Source: Agapanthus africanus (Eukaryota > Streptophyta > Magnoliopsida > Asparagales > Amaryllidaceae). Taken from it: a stretch of DNA of 64,000 bases. Made by a program: the position numbers and the translations under genes. The notes beneath the pieces are model-generated. The model had not been told where the DNA came from and did no database searches. It saw only the letters and a list, made by a program, of their open reading frames with translations. Of the stretch, positions 60,306-64,000 are shown piece after piece (position 1 is the first letter of the stretch; each line of letters opens with the position of its first letter). Location: contig CM057337.1 in NCBI GenBank assembly GCA_030015575.1, forward strand, positions 375,309,582 through 375,373,581, read 5' to 3'.

Positions 60306-61837
60306 TGTAACGTTTCAGAAATCGTTTTGCGAATTTTCCGTTTTTAGGGTAAAATAGTCGGTATTTTCCGTTTTAACCCGATTGTGATCAAACTTCTGTA
60401 TAGACTTGACGGCACCTAGTTTAGCTAGAATGAAGCTTATGCGTGGGCTTTGGGGGTCAATTGGAAGTTTTGGTTCACATAGAATTTTTCCCTAATCAAA
60501 ATGTTATTTTAATGCTTTATTTGTGCACTTTATTAGTGGTAATTACTTTTTGGCTTGGGTTAATTACTACTAATGAGAATCTTTGCTAAACTAATCACTA
60601 GAATTAGACTTAAACCATTCATGCCAAATATCTAGATATTTTGTGGTTAATGGTTTTTTTTAAAAAGAAAAGAAAAGAAAATGTGGCAAAATTGCATTTA
60701 TGAGCATTTATTACATTTTGTTGCTAGAATTTTCCACACACTTCACCAAAATCCCCCCACTTCCAAGCTTAGCCGAGCCTCCCTTCATGCTTGCTGCCCT
60801 TGCGCTTCCTCACTCCATTTTCATCATTTCAAGCCAAAATAAATCATCAAAAATCCTAATTAAATCATAAAAACTCAAATATAAATCCAAACCGTAAAAT
60901 CTAATTGTTGCTTAATACTTTAATTAGCTTAATTAGATATTAATTTAAAGCTTTTAATTTCATATTTAGAATTCCTAGTAAGTTTTTTTTTGTAATCAAA
61001 TTAGGGTTTTGATTAGTGAAATGGTTAGTTGATAAATTTAGACAAATGAAAACTAAACCTAGTTGCTAGTTTGTTAATTGTTATTTTCCTAATTGTATAA
61101 TTAAGATAATTAGCAAACTAAACTTTTACTAATCCTATTTAAATGAGATTAAAATTCTAGTAATGGTTTGGATGGTTTAATCTTGCTATTTGGTGATGTT
61201 TGTAAATTCTAGTTTTGGTAAAACTTGTAGTTTTGAGCTAAAATGATATATGTTGCTTGTAAGTTTTGGCGTGGGTTTCTTTTAACGTTGCTACGTTATT
61301 TATATTAGATTCCACGCTATATCTTGTATTGTGAATGCGCAATTAGTACGATCAGGGTCTAGGCTTGGTAGTTGTGTCGCTTTGTGTTCCTAGCTAGGGT
61401 TGTGCCGATATCGTTCGTGTCTTTGTGTAGCTTTTTCTCTTGAGTTGGTTTCGTAGTGTCGCTACACACGTTAGCCACTTAATGAACACTTGAGAGTATG
61501 TTTGGAGTTGGTGCGTCGGTCAAACGTAGTTTGTACGTGTTATTAGTCGATTGCTAATATATACTTGTTATATTGTTATTTACTTTCAGGATATCAGGCG
61601 GGGACTTCGGGCACTGCGAAAAGGGGAAAGCGAGTGGTTAGTTTTACTTGGCCAGGATTGTTGTGAGTAGATTTAACATCTACAGGGGAATCGCCCGCAT
61701 GGCGTTATGCATCTGGGCTAGATTAAATGATATTACTATTAGTTAAATGTATACGGATATTGATTGTGCATGTATACCTTTGGTGCATATCTTATTTCCT
61801 ATTGTGCATGGACTTAGTATTAATAAGACACAACACC

Positions 61838-61898
61838 ATTATTGATGGTTCATGTTTCACGAGCACTAGGTGTATGCTACACACACACCATCGATAAT
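61838..61898 (+). other. Conserved hairpin, Tekay-C LTR
   Basis: Arms ATTATTGATGGT (61838-61849) and ACCATCGATAAT (61887-61898) pair over 12 bp with one G-U. The 37-nt loop holds CATGTTTCACGAGCACT and ACACACAC. Confidence 0.83.
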
Positions 61899-62410
61899 TT
61901 CCATGACACGCACAACACCTATACATATGTGACACTGTATTGCTTAAGGACATTGAGACATGATACTTATTTTCCTTGTGCGTATGACATATAGCATACC
62001 TGTATACCTATATGCTTACACATATACCTTGACATGCTTACATGCTAGTTACCCATATACGTATACGGTATTGTACCATTAGTGATAGGTATATACACAT
62101 ATGAGATATAGCTACTTGTACATCTTGCATACATACTTACATATACCTGAAGGGTATTACATCATTATGGATAGGTAGATACACATATCTTGCTATACCA
62201 ATATGGGTACGCATACCTGGCTATAGCTACATGTTCACCTTTATTTGATCTTGTATGGTCTTGGAGAAATTATGAACCGCATGATATATATATTAACTTG
62301 TTGCACTTAAATAGCGGTTTTTCCTTTATATGCTCATATTACTGTTTCATGTTGCATATATTACATTCATGGATTCCATATGATGTTCTCTGATATTTTT
62401 ACTCCTAAGT

Positions 62411-62435
62411 ATATATAACTGTGGAATAGGACGTG

Positions 62436-62480
<45 letters not shown>

Positions 62481-62505
62481 TGGAATGGGACACTAATATA
62501 TATGT
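62411..62505 (+). other. Twin-hairpin region with expanded TA run, Tekay-C LTR
   Basis: A first TATATAAC...GTTATATA hairpin around GTGGAATAGGAC, and a second ATATATTAG/CTAATATAT hairpin around TGGAATGGGACA. They are separated by about 35 bp of uninterrupted TA dinucleotides (about 62436-62476), which looks like an expansion of the AT-rich arms. Confidence 0.78.
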
Positions 62506-63518
62506 ATTGATTCATACAGTTATACTTATTCATTACTTGATATTTTCTAGATTTGAGGACCGTGGTTGTTTCATGAAATTATGCATTATTTGAAAAACCT
62601 GGTTTCTCTTGATATGATATTTCTGCATCCACCATGAGATTTCTCGGTTCTGAGCTTATATATACCCCATGCGATGATGTGTCGTGGGCCGTGTGCGGGT
62701 ACATGATGGAGCCCGGTTGGTTCCCCGGGACAAGAAGATCGAAGGTACATGACATATAGGGGATAGTATATATACCCCATACTTATTCATGTCGTTGAGC
62801 CCGGCTGGGGGCGTCTGCCATCCGGTGATAGTATTTGTACTCGACGGATATCTAGGGATATCGATCGAGATTATGTACGCACATGCTTTGCAGCTTTCGG
62901 GTGGTGCTTACCCAGGTTCATAGGATGTGCGTACATGACATAGGAGGGCCAGTCCCAGGTGACAGTGCCTCAGAGATGAGTATTTTTGTGTCTATGCTAG
63001 ACACTTATTTTCATGATGTTTTTGGGTGTAGATATTAGACACTCAGGTTTCATGAGACTTACTCGATATTGGATACTGGTTATATGAGATTTACTTGATA
63101 TCGGACACTCAGGATATATGAGATTTACTTGATGTTGTATACTCAGGATATATGATACTTACCGGATATGAGAGTCAATTTGGGGGTTGATTTATGGAAA
63201 TTTGGGATTTTTATTGTCTTGTTGGACTTTGGTCCTGCCACGAGGTCAGGATTCCGTGACGATGACATGTTTTATCCCATATTCGGCATTCACTTTATAT
63301 CCATTTCTTCATTTATTTGTAGTACCTGATAGAGTACCTTTCATGATTGTTGCATATATATATTGTCATATTATTGCTTCATGTATTAGTTGTACCTGCT
63401 AGAGTACTTTTCATGACTGTTGCATACATATGACCATTTATTGCTATCCGCTTGCATATGCTAGATTCGAGCTGTACGTGCATACTTGCGATTACCTGCA
63501 TATGTTATTTAGTATTCA

Positions 63519-63560
63519 TGAGTTGGCAACTCACCCCCGTTGTGCCATAGTATTTTGCAG
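63519..63560 (+). other. Conserved LTR block and acceptor-like TTTTGCAG (Tekay-C)
   Basis: ATGAGTTGGCAACTCACCCC, then CGTTGTGCCATAG, then TATTTTGCAG/GTA. Nearly identical to the block in Tekay-A, B and D. Confidence 0.75.
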
Positions 63561-64000
63561 GTAGTCCCTCAGGGCAGTCGCGACAGGCTTTTCATCTTTC
63601 GTATCATCTTTTGCAGCGGATACCGTTTCGGCTGACTGTGCGCAGTTTTGCTATAGGTGGGTTTTGCGGCTATCCGATGTTGTTTATTGTTATCTTTGTA
63701 CCATGTACTCTCCATCTACCACTTTCATGTGTATGACTTAGAGACTTGATGTGTGGACGATATTGTATATTTTGGTGACTTGGATGTCTTTTTTTGCAGT
63801 TTTACTTATATCGTCTTTTATTTCTTCGCTACGGTGTCGTATATCTGTTTTGGTGGTTGTTTTCCACCGTTGGGCGTGGATTTGCTCCCGTTGGGGATGC
63901 TTTACTTTATCTTTATATTGTACCCATTTTTGGGGTTAGTTTTTACAAAGGAGGTGCTGCCAAAATTTTTAAGAAACTAAAGTTGGACTTTAAAGAATTT

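Larger units (their letters stand above)
60306..64000 (+). mobile_element. Tekay-C: Tekay-type LTR running off the right edge
   Basis: Starts TGTAACGTTTCAGAAATCG after TTCAC (60301-60305), which would be the target duplicate. It parallels the Tekay-D LTR throughout but with much divergence; 3695 bp are visible, and by comparison roughly 150-200 bp of LTR lie outside. It could be a 5' LTR or a solo LTR. Notable parts: donor-like GTGAGTAGATT (61663), hairpin 61838-61898, a twin-hairpin region (62411-62505) with a long TA run, the conserved block (63519-63550) and acceptor-like TTTTGCAG (ends 63560). Confidence 0.9.

Noticed and set aside
62436-62476. TA dinucleotide run as a possible transposon target or MITE
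   Set aside because: No terminal inverted repeats or insertion boundaries; it is better explained as expansion of the AT-rich arms of the twin hairpins in the Tekay-C LTR.

Overview
This window looks like intergenic nuclear DNA from a flowering plant with a repeat-rich genome. I find no host gene in it. Nearly everything is LTR retrotransposon, in nested layers, from two lineages: Ty1/copia elements of Angela/BARE type (LTRs about 2.0-2.6 kb that start TGTTAGTGTATATGCCCTAG or similar, with tract GCAAGTGGGAGAT before the 3' LTR) and Ty3/gypsy chromoviruses of Tekay/Del type (LTRs 3.5-4.0 kb, TGTAAC...GTGACA, initiator-Met primer site, chromodomain integrase). All are treated as fossils. The species cannot be named from this sequence; a large-genome angiosperm is an inference. 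Element names used here (Tekay-A to E, copia-1 to 5) are local labels.

Left block (1-23038): the tail of a Tekay LTR (Tekay-E, 1-453) abuts the integrase of copia-1. The 3' LTR of copia-1 (2644-2968 plus 21321-23038) was split by Tekay-A (2969-21315, minus strand, target duplication GTAGA). The 3' LTR of Tekay-A was in turn split by copia-2 (4447-10771, plus strand, target duplication GTCAT). The order is copia-1, then Tekay-A, then copia-2, and LTR similarity judged by eye agrees.

Middle block (23039-52440): about 3 kb of decayed DNA with two diverged tandem duplications leads into copia-4 (pol remnant about 26090-28103, LTR from 28104). The copia-4 LTR was split by Tekay-D (28268-50881, target duplication CATTA on both sides), whose own 3' LTR was split by Tekay-B (38099-48684, minus strand, target GCTAG/GCTTG). 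The copia-4 LTR resumes at 50887 and carries a heat-shock-element-like cluster just upstream of a TATA box.

Right block (52441-64000): an Angela-like LTR (copia-5) split by a 1.55 kb solo LTR of another family (52799-54351, target duplication CTCAC) that holds a GC-rich palindromic array; 381 bp unassigned; copia-3 on the minus strand (LTR 56428-59013, pol remnant to 60305); and a Tekay LTR (Tekay-C) that starts at 60306 and leaves the window.

The most interesting signal is in the Tekay-type LTRs. Four different subfamilies share a layout of a donor-like GTGAGTAGATT and an acceptor-like TTGCAG/G, 1.6-2.0 kb apart, with a conserved palindromic block before the acceptor. Between them sit hairpins whose loops are conserved while both arms change together: one hairpin in A, C and D, and a twin hairpin with a 12-nt loop near TGGAATGGGACG in B, C and D. 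This suggests conserved RNA (or cruciform) structure inside LTRs that otherwise diverge quickly.
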